From: a virus | Virus record (IMG/VR): IMGVR_UViG_3300008954_002469 | Coordinates: 1-54,567 of that record | DNA: 54,567 nt | Strand: one strand, 5' to 3' | Shown here: one piece after another, positions 31,184-39,516 of the stretch | Layout of the letters: every line of letters begins with the position of its first letter | Position numbering within the stretch: position 1 is the stretch's first letter | Made by a program: the position numbers and the translations under genes | Notes under the pieces: generated by a model | The model's input: the letters and a program-made list of their open reading frames with translations, nothing else | What the model was told of the DNA's origin: nothing | Database searches by the model: none

Positions 31184-31325
31184 ATACTGCTATAACCCTC
31201 CCCCAAATACACCTTAAATACTACGCTAAGAGTCGATATTGTCATACAACCTTTATTTGGTGAAACATGTGGAGGATGTATTCAAATATTTACTTTTAGT
31301 AATTTAGCAATTATTGGAGAATAAT

Positions 31326-31538
31326 ATGAAAGCAATAGTTATAGCAGCTATAATTACAGGTTTTTCGATTGGTTCAGTATTTGCTCACGCACCTGAAGGT
31401 CGGCAAGATGCTGACGTTCTACATGCAGGTACCGGTACAGTGTGCTGGACAGATTGGGATCGTGGTGGCGCATATGAACAATGCGGTACTACTGTCAAAA
31501 CTGTTGTAGTAGAAGCAGAGGGCGGTCGTGGCGAATAA
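31326..31538 (+). CDS. Small secreted protein, tandem copy 2
   Basis: A 70-residue protein with signal peptide MKAIVIAAIITGFSIGSVFA and a mature part of about 50 residues with two cysteines (TVCWTDWDRGGAYEQCGTT). It shares the signal, leader (TTAGCAA, TTATTGGAGAATAAT) and the Cys-x(n)-CGT pattern with copy 1 but little else. A TTAAATAC box lies about 105 nt upstream. A disulfide-bonded periplasmic peptide is likely; the thioredoxin-like gene at 12124 could be its partner. Confidence 0.72.
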   Translation: MKAIVIAAIITGFSIGSVFAHAPEGRQDADVLHAGTGTVCWTDWDRGGAYEQCGTTVKTVVVEAEGGRGE

Positions 31539-31575
31539 ACTGTAAAATTCAATAATAATTAAACGCTAAAGACAC

Positions 31576-31601
31576 GGAGAGGGCCTGATTGGGCCCTTTC
31601 C
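31576..31601 (+). terminator. Terminator-like hairpin
   Basis: Stem GGAGAGGGCC with GGCCCTTTCC, loop of 6 nt; short, weak T tail. It ends the second secreted gene. Same stem family as at 31152 and 10416. Confidence 0.6.
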
Positions 31602-31626
31602 ACTTATCTAATCCATAAACTTGGTT

Positions 31627-31998
31627 TTAACTTATAAGTGTGTCTTTTTTTTCCGAAGAACCATTTTTATGTACGTCACTACGCACTACTTTTTCAAGTT
31701 TTAAAAACGCAAGTCTTTCATTGGGAACATATCTCCAAACTATGCCTCTATCGTTTACTTTTTCAAATACTGTTTTAGTAACGCCAATTGTTATTATAAC
31801 TGCTTCTTCACCATCGAGTAATACTACATCACCAGGGTTAAATGCGTTACTTAATTTAAATTTTATTCCTTTTGCTAAAGATGTTGCCCAATCTTTAATC
31901 ATCATTGCCATAATAATGCTTACTAGTATAGTAAGCCAAGGCATTAAAAATGTTGTAAGTTGTAAACTAGTTGCTAGAGATAGTTCTTCGATATTCAT
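31627..31998 (-). CDS. Miniature MscS-like channel protein
   Basis: A 123-residue protein with one or two N-terminal membrane helices (about 12-35, LTTFLMPWLTILVSIIMAMM), then DWATSLAKGIKFKLSNAFNP like the MscS pore-lining helix, and GDVVLLDGEEAVIITIGVTK with WRYVPNERL, the beta domain (PNxxL signature). The C-terminal alpha/beta cage of MscS is missing. It may assemble as a reduced mechanosensitive channel or interact with host MscS. It is convergent with the preceding gene. Confidence 0.72.
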   Translation of the reverse strand: MNIEELSLATSLQLTTFLMPWLTILVSIIMAMMIKDWATSLAKGIKFKLSNAFNPGDVVLLDGEEAVIITIGVTKTVFEKVNDRGIVWRYVPNERLAFLKLEKVVRSDVHKNGSSEKKDTLIS

Positions 31999-32019
31999 AT
32001 ATGAATTTTCCTAATCGTG

Positions 32020-32025
32020 TAAATA
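32020..32025 (+). promoter_or_regulatory. TAAATA late box, 6 nt from ATG
   Basis: TAAATA-TTATTT-ATG at the gene starting 32032. The complementary strand also carries ATAAATA here, facing the MscS-like gene. Confidence 0.5.
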
Positions 32026-32031
32026 TTATTT

Positions 32032-32679
32032 ATGGTAAAGAAAGTAGCATTTTGTATTGGCAATGGGCAATCTCGTAAGGGTTATAATTTAGAAAAATTA
32101 CGAGATATTGGGCCATTATATGGTTGTGGTGCGGTTTGGCGAGATAATCATGTAGATAACGTAATTTGTTGTGATAAGTTTAAAGCAAGAGAAGCCGCAG
32201 AACATCATGTAGAAATGCGTTCAAATTTTTATACTAGAGCAGAGTATATACCGCATTTAGAAGCAGTAGGTATTAAACCACTGCCATCACTTCCTTATTT
32301 TGGATTAGAGCCACACGAACAACCTGCAGGTTGGGATAGTGGATTATATGCTGTGCATACTGCTATACATGAAGAAGCAGATGTAATAATGTTGCTTGGT
32401 TATGACTTTTATGGATGGGGTAACAACCAAAGTAGAGTTAATAACATATATAAAAGAACAAAGAATTATAATAAAGAGAAAAAACCACGTGATCCAATTA
32501 CATGGATTAAACAGTTTCAGTTATTGTTTAAAACGCACTATACAGTAACATTTATTTTTATAAAACCTGAGAAATATCCACATCCGCCAGAATTTGATTC
32601 GTGGAGGTATGTATTGTTTGATACGTATGAGGGGTTGGATAAGTTTGTTGAAACGAAGTTAGAGGATATACACGGATAA
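32032..32679 (+). CDS. Phage protein with DUF115/MptE-like Rossmann features
   Basis: A 215-residue protein. VAFCIGNGQSRKGYNLEKLR, then DNVICCDKF and SGLYAVHTAIHEEADVIMLLGYDF follow the order seen in proteins with the 6-hydroxymethylpterin kinase/glycosyltransferase-42-like fold (DUF115), a common phage family. The G-N-G-x-S and G-x-D-F motifs are nucleotide or substrate sites there. Substrate unknown. The predicted mRNA is leaderless. Confidence 0.6.
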   Translation: MVKKVAFCIGNGQSRKGYNLEKLRDIGPLYGCGAVWRDNHVDNVICCDKFKAREAAEHHVEMRSNFYTRAEYIPHLEAVGIKPLPSLPYFGLEPHEQPAGWDSGLYAVHTAIHEEADVIMLLGYDFYGWGNNQSRVNNIYKRTKNYNKEKKPRDPITWIKQFQLLFKTHYTVTFIFIKPEKYPHPPEFDSWRYVLFDTYEGLDKFVETKLEDIHG

Positions 32680-32681
32680 CG

Positions 32682-34130
32682 TTATTTCTTCTTGGTTTTT
32701 CTCGTTCTTGGGTTTTTCTTTTCTCTAACTGTTGTTAATTGTGTTAATAGTTTTTCTTTTTCTATATAATTTCGAAGATAACCACTTTTCACTTGCATAA
32801 GTCTTATTGAGAGAAGTAATTCCTGTTTTCCAATGAAATTTTCTATTTGAGAGTCAGGATATTTTTCTACGTCTGTTGCATCATAAATTATTAGTTTAGG
32901 TAAGTTGCCTTTCTGATAAAGAACGTCTGTTGCTAGATCAATATTTGATAATTTCTCATCTAGTTTTTTAAAATCTAACAAGTAATATCCGCCTGCTGTT
33001 GAGTCATGAAATTGTACTAATTTAACATTTTTTTGGTTTAATGTTCCAAAATAGTTAATACCACCGTTACCATCTGCACCATGTAACAATTGTTTTAAAA
33101 ATTTTCTTTCACTTGAATTGCTATCTTGTTCAAGTAATTGATTCATTACTTTACTTACATATTCATATGATTTAGATATTGCATTTATTATATTTTTAGA
33201 TCTTATAAAATTTTCCCTGACTGGTTCTATATCTATACCAAATATACGCCAAAGTTCTTTTTGGTACTCAAATCTTTCGTCTAATGATAAATTAACAGCG
33301 CCAGCACCTTTTTGCCCAAATTGTTTAGTAGTACCCACTTTAACAGATAAATCAAAATGTACTAATTTACTACCAGGTTCGTCACGAGAAGTATATTCCA
33401 TATAAATGTCTGTCTTACTGCCAACTTCATCACTTATGCCATCTGATGTAATTGTAACAACATCAGGTTTTCCATTTGCTTCAAAGTATTTTGCATATTG
33501 GCCAACTCCCTTGTCATTAACATACTGAACAATACCTTTTACAATGTTTCCCATATAACTGTCAAATATTTTAGGATCTATAAATCCATTCCAAGTTGGT
33601 GGTTTTAATTTTACAACAAGTCTTACGTCATCTACAATATTACTATTTGCTAAATCGGGCAAATTACCACGATTGATAGTTCCATTATTTAATCCTAGTT
33701 CATTTACGATACTTTTTACATCTGCTACTGATATAGGTTCTGTAGGTCGTTTTATCATTCTAGCAAACGTAGCGGCGCCAAAGACACCTTCAGCCATTTC
33801 TCCTCTATTAGGATTACCCGCTTTCCCGCCAAAGTCAGCAGTTTTGAGTAAAGACTGTGAAGTAATTTCCTGACCAGATTTTGTTTTTAATACTATCTTT
33901 GGAAAGTTTTTTCCTTGTGCTTTAGTTTCTTTTGCTACTTTTACTTGATTTATTACATCATTATATGTGCTAGGATCAATAACAACGGTGCCTCCACCAA
34001 CTAACTCAAAAGGTATGCCTTGTCTAATGTAATCTAAAAATTTAGCAGTACGGTCGTCATAGCCAGACTTAAACAGTTCATTAGATCTTAAGTCTGAAGA
34101 TTCGGAAATGAAAAATTCATGATACTTCAT
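32682..34130 (-). CDS. Putative packaged (internal head) protein, possible nuclease fold
   Basis: A 482-residue protein starting MKYHEFFISE-S, a T4-type capsid-targeting sequence with an I-S-E cut site. A central segment KTDIYMEYTS, then VHFDLSVKVG about 15 residues later, resembles a PD-(D/E)xK nuclease core with Ser at the middle acidic position; this is weak. The C-terminus is very basic (about 15 Arg/Lys in the last 20), fitting DNA contact in the head. It overlaps the smaller targeting-peptide gene upstream (TAATG). An ejected effector against host DNA is a reasonable guess. Confidence 0.65.
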   Translation of the reverse strand: MKYHEFFISESSDLRSNELFKSGYDDRTAKFLDYIRQGIPFELVGGGTVVIDPSTYNDVINQVKVAKETKAQGKNFPKIVLKTKSGQEITSQSLLKTADFGGKAGNPNRGEMAEGVFGAATFARMIKRPTEPISVADVKSIVNELGLNNGTINRGNLPDLANSNIVDDVRLVVKLKPPTWNGFIDPKIFDSYMGNIVKGIVQYVNDKGVGQYAKYFEANGKPDVVTITSDGISDEVGSKTDIYMEYTSRDEPGSKLVHFDLSVKVGTTKQFGQKGAGAVNLSLDERFEYQKELWRIFGIDIEPVRENFIRSKNIINAISKSYEYVSKVMNQLLEQDSNSSERKFLKQLLHGADGNGGINYFGTLNQKNVKLVQFHDSTAGGYYLLDFKKLDEKLSNIDLATDVLYQKGNLPKLIIYDATDVEKYPDSQIENFIGKQELLLSIRLMQVKSGYLRNYIEKEKLLTQLTTVREKKNPRTRKTKKK

Positions 34131-34438
34131 TAATTCTTTGCGCCCTGTTTTATTTTTTCAAATTCTTTCTGTAATTCTTTAGTATAATTTTTACCAGATT
34201 TTTCTAAATTAGGATCTATTTTTCCAGTAGTAATAGTAGTTCCCAATGATTTGTTAAATTTTGTTTCAGCATCAGGCTCTGCTTTATCAGGGCCTTGTTC
34301 TGTATTTTGATCTGCTTTGTTTAATAGTTGTTGCCCAGCATCACGTGCTTCCTTACTCAAAGGACTAACAGGCGTTTCACGTCTATGTGAAATCGTACCC
34401 TGTGGTGTTGCCTCTATTAGAATATCAGAAATTTTCAT
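34130..34438 (-). CDS. Putative internal head protein with capsid-targeting N-terminus
   Basis: A 102-residue protein beginning MKISDILIE-A, a close match to the T4 gp21-processed targeting peptide, followed by a polar, Gln/Glu/Lys-rich disordered sequence and a Lys-rich C-terminus. TATAAATA lies 24 nt upstream on this strand, with GGAA before the ATG. Cotranscribed with the 482-residue packaged-type protein. Small and hydrophilic like T4 IPI-IPIII. Confidence 0.72.
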   Translation of the reverse strand: MKISDILIEATPQGTISHRRETPVSPLSKEARDAGQQLLNKADQNTEQGPDKAEPDAETKFNKSLGTTITTGKIDPNLEKSGKNYTKELQKEFEKIKQGAKN

Positions 34439-34462
34439 AATACTACCATATTTTGTTTCCTA

Positions 34463-34470
34463 TATTTATA
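34463..34470 (-). promoter_or_regulatory. T4-like late promoter TATAAATA
   Basis: Exact consensus on the minus strand, driving the two packaged-type genes at 34438 and 34130. A late promoter fits head proteins. Confidence 0.68.
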
Positions 34471-34521
34471 CTATTTGTATGCTAATAATAGTTTTGCTAT
34501 TAAGTGAAAGGGATTATAAAC

Positions 34522-34527
34522 TAAATA
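34522..34527 (+). promoter_or_regulatory. TAAATA late-like box before prkA
   Basis: ACTAAATA 23 nt before the ATG at 34551, with AGGAG between. The likely promoter of the PrkA-YeaH-SpoVR operon; no convincing sigma70 pair was seen. Confidence 0.45.
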
Positions 34528-34550
34528 TACATAACACAGGAGCGTGATAC

Positions 34551-36491
34551 ATGGTAAGCAAATTACTTAAAGAGTATTCTTCCAACTACCAAAGTAAAAA
34601 AGAGGTAGAAATAACATTAGAAGCATACTTAACATTATGTAAGAAAGATCCATTGGCTTATGCTACATCTGCTGAACGCATGTTAGCAGCTATCGGAGAC
34701 CCAGAACACGTCGATACATCAGAAGATTCAAGATTGTCTCGTATATTCTTGAATAGAACATTAAGAGTTTTCCCAGCATTTAAAGATTTTTATGGACTAG
34801 AAGATACAGTTGAACGAATTGTAGGCTTCTTTAAACATGCCGCACAAGGACTAGAAGAACGCAAGCAGGTATTATATTTGCTTGGTCCAGTTGGCGGTGG
34901 TAAGAGTTCTTTAGCAGAACGACTAAAAGAACTAATGGAAATACACCCAATATATGTTCTTAAAGCAGGCGATACAATTAGTCCTGTGTATGAAAGTCCG
35001 TTATCATTATTTAACCCAGAAGTATATGGTGACCAACTTGAAAAAGAATATAAAGTTCCAAAACGTTATCTCACAGGCTTGTTAAGTCCGTGGGCAATTA
35101 AACGTTTGGATGAGTTTGATGGCGATATTACTAAATTTACAGTAGTAAAACTACAGCCTAGCAAATTAAAGCAAATTGCTGTAGTAAAAACAGAACCAGG
35201 TGATGAAAATAACCAAGATATAAGTGCCCTAGTAGGTAAAACAGACATACGCCAACTAGAATACTTTTCACAACATGACCCAGATTCATATGCATTTAGT
35301 GGTGCATTGTGTAAGGGCAACCAAGGTCTTATGGAGTTTGTGGAAATGTTTAAAGCACCAATTAAGGTATTACATCCACTACTAACTGCTACACAAGAAG
35401 GCAACTACATGGGCACAGAAGGTATTAGTGCTATCCCATTTAGTGGCACAATTTTAGCACATAGTAATGAATCAGAATGGACATCATTTAAAAACAACAA
35501 AAACAACGAAGCGTTTTTAGATCGTGTATATGTTGTTAAAGTTCCTTATTGCTTGCGTATAGATGAGGAAATTAAGATTTATGATAAGATGTTAACATCT
35601 AGTGGATTAGCGGATCATCCATGTGCGCCGCAAACATTAGATATGCTAGGACAGTATTCAATCTTGAGCAGACTACAAGAGCATGAAAACAGCAACTTGT
35701 TTTCCAAAATGCAAGTGTATAATGGTAAGAATTTAAAGGATACGGATCCGCAAGCAAAAAGTCTACAGGAGTATAAAGATACTGCCGGAGTAGACGAAGG
35801 CATGTCAGGTTCATCGACACGTTTTGCTTTTAAGATTTTATCTCAGACATTCAACTTTGACACAGCGGAGATAGCCGCTGACCCAGTACATCTAATGTTT
35901 GTATTGGAACAAGCAATAAAACGCGAGCAGTTTGGTGAGGAAAAAGAAAAGGCACTCATTGCTTTTATTAAAGAGTGGCTTGCACCAAAGTATGCCGATT
36001 TTATTGGCAATGAAATACAGAAAGCGTATTTAGAAAGTTATAGTGATTATGGACAAAACTTGTTTGATCGCTATATTCAATATGCTGACCATTGGATACA
36101 AGAGATAGATTTTAAGGATCCTGATACAGGCAACCTCTTTAGTCGCGATGTATTAAATGATGAACTAGAGAAAATAGAGAAGCCAGCAGGCATTGCTAAT
36201 CCTAAAGACTTTCGTAGTGAAGTAGTTAATTTTGTTTTACGTGCTAAAGCAAAAAACAAAGGTAAAAATCCAAAATGGACAAGTTACGAGAAACTACGTG
36301 AGATTATAGAGAAGAAAATGTTTGCGTCTACAGAGGAATTACTTCCAATTATTTCCTTTGGTAATAAGCAAAACAAAGATGATCAACAAAAGCATGACGA
36401 TTTTGTAGAGCGTATGGAATCAAAAGGCTATACAGAACGTCAAGTGCGGAGACTTGTCGAATGGTATATGAGAACCCAGAAGAGCAGTTAA
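34551..36491 (+). CDS. prkA: PrkA-family serine protein kinase (AAA+)
   Basis: A 646-residue protein, full-length for the family. The Walker A motif LLGPVGGGKSSLAERL lies near residue 110; an AAA+ domain with the PrkA insert follows (PIYVLKAGDTISPVYESPL, and GLLSPWAIKRLDEFDGDI). The C-terminal part (about 420-646) is the PrkA kinase-like region. PrkA/YeaG phosphorylates proteins in stress and nitrogen starvation in enterobacteria and acts with YeaH. AGGAG precedes the ATG, and YeaH starts 9 nt after the stop codon. A phage copy probably reprograms the host stress state; from memory such copies occur in a few jumbo phages. Confidence 0.93.
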   Translation: MVSKLLKEYSSNYQSKKEVEITLEAYLTLCKKDPLAYATSAERMLAAIGDPEHVDTSEDSRLSRIFLNRTLRVFPAFKDFYGLEDTVERIVGFFKHAAQGLEERKQVLYLLGPVGGGKSSLAERLKELMEIHPIYVLKAGDTISPVYESPLSLFNPEVYGDQLEKEYKVPKRYLTGLLSPWAIKRLDEFDGDITKFTVVKLQPSKLKQIAVVKTEPGDENNQDISALVGKTDIRQLEYFSQHDPDSYAFSGALCKGNQGLMEFVEMFKAPIKVLHPLLTATQEGNYMGTEGISAIPFSGTILAHSNESEWTSFKNNKNNEAFLDRVYVVKVPYCLRIDEEIKIYDKMLTSSGLADHPCAPQTLDMLGQYSILSRLQEHENSNLFSKMQVYNGKNLKDTDPQAKSLQEYKDTAGVDEGMSGSSTRFAFKILSQTFNFDTAEIAADPVHLMFVLEQAIKREQFGEEKEKALIAFIKEWLAPKYADFIGNEIQKAYLESYSDYGQNLFDRYIQYADHWIQEIDFKDPDTGNLFSRDVLNDELEKIEKPAGIANPKDFRSEVVNFVLRAKAKNKGKNPKWTSYEKLREIIEKKMFASTEELLPIISFGNKQNKDDQQKHDDFVERMESKGYTERQVRRLVEWYMRTQKSS

Positions 36492-36500
36492 GGGTTCAAC

Positions 36501-37889
36501 ATGACCAAGCATATTATAGATAGGCGACAAAATCCTAAAGGTAAGAATTTATCTAACCGACAGAGATTTATAAAACGCTCTAAAAAGCATCTTAAAGATA
36601 GCATGGACGAAGCCATGAAGACACGTTCCGTAAGGGACTTAAAGTCTGGTGGCCGTGTTCGTGTGCCTTCTAAAAGTATTAAAGAACCACAGTTTAATTA
36701 TGATCCTAAATCAGGACAGAAAGATTATATACTGCCAGGTAACCAAGAATACTTACAAGGTGATAAAATACGCAAACCATCTTCTGGACAAGGCGGTGGT
36801 GGCGGCCAGGAAGGATCCGATGATGCTTATGGAGAAGATGATTTTGTTTTTTCTATTAATAGAGATGAATTCCTAGATATATTATTTGAAGATTTGGAAC
36901 TGCCAAATCTTAGAGAAAAGAAAAAGAAAAGTATAGAGGAATTTACAACTCGTCGTGCTGGATATGTTAATGAGGGCTCACCTAATAACTTAAACCTTGA
37001 GCAAAGTATGATACGCAGTATTGGTAGACGTATTGCTCTTAAAAAGCCAAAAGGGATCCGGCTTAAGGAACTAGAAGCACGATTAGAGGAACTTAAAGAG
37101 GAAAGAAAACCTCTTGTTGTTATTATTGAAAAGTATCCTTATAATAAACAGGGCAGATGTAAAGAAGCACCTTTATTAAAAGCAATTGATGATGAGATTG
37201 CAGAAGTAGAAGCAGAGATTAAAAAAATAAGAGCACGTTACAATGCTATCTCTTTTATTGATCCAATTGATTTAAAGTTTAATAATTTTACTAAAGTTCC
37301 AAATCCTAAAAATGCCGCTGTAATGTTTTGTATATTGGATGTTTCAATATCAATGCAAGAACGTGAGAAAGATTTAGCAAAACGATTCTTTATTTTATTA
37401 CACTTGTTTCTCAGTATGAAATATGATAAAGTAGATGTAGTGTTTATACGACATCATACTACTGCTAAAGAATGTACTGAGGAAGAATTTTTTACTAGTA
37501 AAGAAAGTGGTGGTACTGTTGTATCAACTGCTTTAGAATTAGCATACGATATTGTTAGAAAAAGATATGATTTGGAATATTGGAATGTTTATGTAAGTCA
37601 AGCAAGTGATGGTGACAACTTTACTACAGATAACCAACAAGTACAAGATGTCATGCAAAATAAATTATTGCCATTAGTTCAGTTTTTTGCTTATGTAAGC
37701 ATTGTAGCACATTCACATCAAGTTAATAATGAAATAGGTACATCAGTAGGTAGTGGATTAGAAAAAATATATCAAGCATTAATGGATACTTTTGATTATG
37801 TACAAATACGTAGGGTACATGAGCCTAAAGACATATATCCAGTATTTAGAAAGTTCTTTGCGCCAAAAGGAGGAAGTAAAGATGAGTAA
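36501..37889 (+). CDS. yeaH: YeaH/YhbH family protein (DUF444)
   Basis: A 462-residue protein, full-length. The N-terminal basic region begins IIDRRQNPKGKNLSNRQRFI, the DUF444 signature. A Gly-rich stretch (about 95-115) separates it from the rest. The C-terminal part is VWA-like: VMFCILDVSISMQEREKDLA has the DxSxS metal site, followed by VVFIRHHTTAKE and GGTVVSTALEL. YeaH works with the kinase PrkA. Its stop overlaps the SpoVR start by 8 nt, with AGGAGG placed within its end. Confidence 0.93.
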   Translation: MTKHIIDRRQNPKGKNLSNRQRFIKRSKKHLKDSMDEAMKTRSVRDLKSGGRVRVPSKSIKEPQFNYDPKSGQKDYILPGNQEYLQGDKIRKPSSGQGGGGGQEGSDDAYGEDDFVFSINRDEFLDILFEDLELPNLREKKKKSIEEFTTRRAGYVNEGSPNNLNLEQSMIRSIGRRIALKKPKGIRLKELEARLEELKEERKPLVVIIEKYPYNKQGRCKEAPLLKAIDDEIAEVEAEIKKIRARYNAISFIDPIDLKFNNFTKVPNPKNAAVMFCILDVSISMQEREKDLAKRFFILLHLFLSMKYDKVDVVFIRHHTTAKECTEEEFFTSKESGGTVVSTALELAYDIVRKRYDLEYWNVYVSQASDGDNFTTDNQQVQDVMQNKLLPLVQFFAYVSIVAHSHQVNNEIGTSVGSGLEKIYQALMDTFDYVQIRRVHEPKDIYPVFRKFFAPKGGSKDE

Positions 37890-39516
37890 AACTTTATATG
37901 AGCCGCAAAGTGATTGGAGTTTTGATCTAATTTCTGAAATATATGACGCATGTGAAGATATAGCAGTTAATGAACTTGGATGTGACTGTTATGTTAATCA
38001 ACTTGAAGTAGTAACGTTTGAACAAATGCTAGATGCTTATGCTAGTATAGGTATGCCATTGTCTTACAATCATTGGAGTAATGGTAAAGCATGGGCACAC
38101 TATGAGAACCAATATAGAAAAGGCAGAACAAGTTTAGCATATGAGTTAGTCATTAATAGTAATCCTTGTATTAATTATTTAATGGAAGAGAATACAATGA
38201 CTACACAAACTCTAGTTATTGCTCACGCCGCATTTGGACATAATCATTTCTTTAAAAATAATTATTTGTTTAAAACATGGACAAGTGCTGACAGTATTAT
38301 TGACTATCTAGTATTTGCTAAAAATTATATACAAAAGTGTGAGGAAAAGTATGGACTTGATGAAGTAGAACTTTTCTTAGATTCCCTACACGCGATACGT
38401 AATTATGGTATAAACAAGTATAAACGCCCTCATAAATTAAATGCAAAAGCAGAAGCAGATAAGGCACAAGAGCGAGCAACATATTTACGTAAACAAGTAA
38501 ATGAGTTGTGGGACACAACCATTGTTCCAAATAAGAAAGACCAAGAAGAAAAGGAAAAAAGAGTTAGTTTACAAAAGCCAGAAGAAAATTTAATTTACTT
38601 TTTAGAAAAAAATGCACCAAATTTAACTGACTGGCAACGTGAACTGTGTCGTATAGTGCGTAAAATTGCTCAGTATTTTTATCCACAAGGGCAAACAAAA
38701 GTAATGAATGAGGGATTTGCCTGTTTTGTGCATTATTATTCAATGCATAGATTACATGATAAAGGACTAATTACTGACGCCGCAATGTTTGAGTTTTTAA
38801 AGTTACATACTAATGTATTAAATCAACCCACATTTGACAAAAAATGGTATAATGGTATTAACCCTTATTCATTAGGTTTTGCTATGTTTATGGATATTAA
38901 ACGTATGTGTGAGCATCCTACTAAAGAAGATAAGGAATGGTTTCCTGATATTGCTGGTGGTAACTGGAAAGAAATTATTTTAGATGCTGTTGCTAATTAC
39001 AGAGATGAAAGTTTTATATTACAATTTTTATCACCAAAAGTAATTAGAGATTTTAAATTATTTCAACTTGGTGATAATAAGTCAGATCCTCATTATGTAG
39101 TTAAAGCAATACATAACAGCTTAGGATATAAAAGCATACGTAAAGAGATGGCACGACAATATGATTATAATTACCGTATACCTGACATACAAGTAGTTGA
39201 TTATGATCATGATGACAAGCGTTCGCTATTATTGCATCATTATAAAGGACCAAGTGGTAGAGAATTGTCAAAGACAACAACTGTTGAAGTATTAAATTAT
39301 ATTGCTTATATTTGGGGTTATGAAGTACAATTAGATGTGTATAGTAGGCAAGCAAAATTTGTTGATGGTCAACACGTAGGCGAACCATTTCAGAAAGTGA
39401 ATGGTTATAAATCCACTTCTACTGATGGGACACCACCGCCACCAGAAAAACCCCCAGCGAAGAATTTTGGTTATTGGGGAATGATGTTAACATCAGATGA
39501 CTCTAGTACTATTTAA
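37882..39516 (+). CDS. spoVR: SpoVR-family protein
   Basis: A 544-residue protein starting at the ATG preceded by AGGAGG (37869-37874). It matches SpoVR/YcgB: SDWSFDLISEIYDACEDIA, GMPLSYNHWSNGKAWAHYEN, AHAAFGHNHFFKNNYLF, and NEGFACFVHYYSMHRLHDKG. SpoVR is needed for spore cortex in Bacillus; in proteobacteria its gene is linked with prkA-yeaH, with function unclear. All three are complete here. The C-terminus overlaps the radical SAM gene by 20 nt. Confidence 0.93.
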   Translation: MSKTLYEPQSDWSFDLISEIYDACEDIAVNELGCDCYVNQLEVVTFEQMLDAYASIGMPLSYNHWSNGKAWAHYENQYRKGRTSLAYELVINSNPCINYLMEENTMTTQTLVIAHAAFGHNHFFKNNYLFKTWTSADSIIDYLVFAKNYIQKCEEKYGLDEVELFLDSLHAIRNYGINKYKRPHKLNAKAEADKAQERATYLRKQVNELWDTTIVPNKKDQEEKEKRVSLQKPEENLIYFLEKNAPNLTDWQRELCRIVRKIAQYFYPQGQTKVMNEGFACFVHYYSMHRLHDKGLITDAAMFEFLKLHTNVLNQPTFDKKWYNGINPYSLGFAMFMDIKRMCEHPTKEDKEWFPDIAGGNWKEIILDAVANYRDESFILQFLSPKVIRDFKLFQLGDNKSDPHYVVKAIHNSLGYKSIRKEMARQYDYNYRIPDIQVVDYDHDDKRSLLLHHYKGPSGRELSKTTTVEVLNYIAYIWGYEVQLDVYSRQAKFVDGQHVGEPFQKVNGYKSTSTDGTPPPPEKPPAKNFGYWGMMLTSDDSSTI

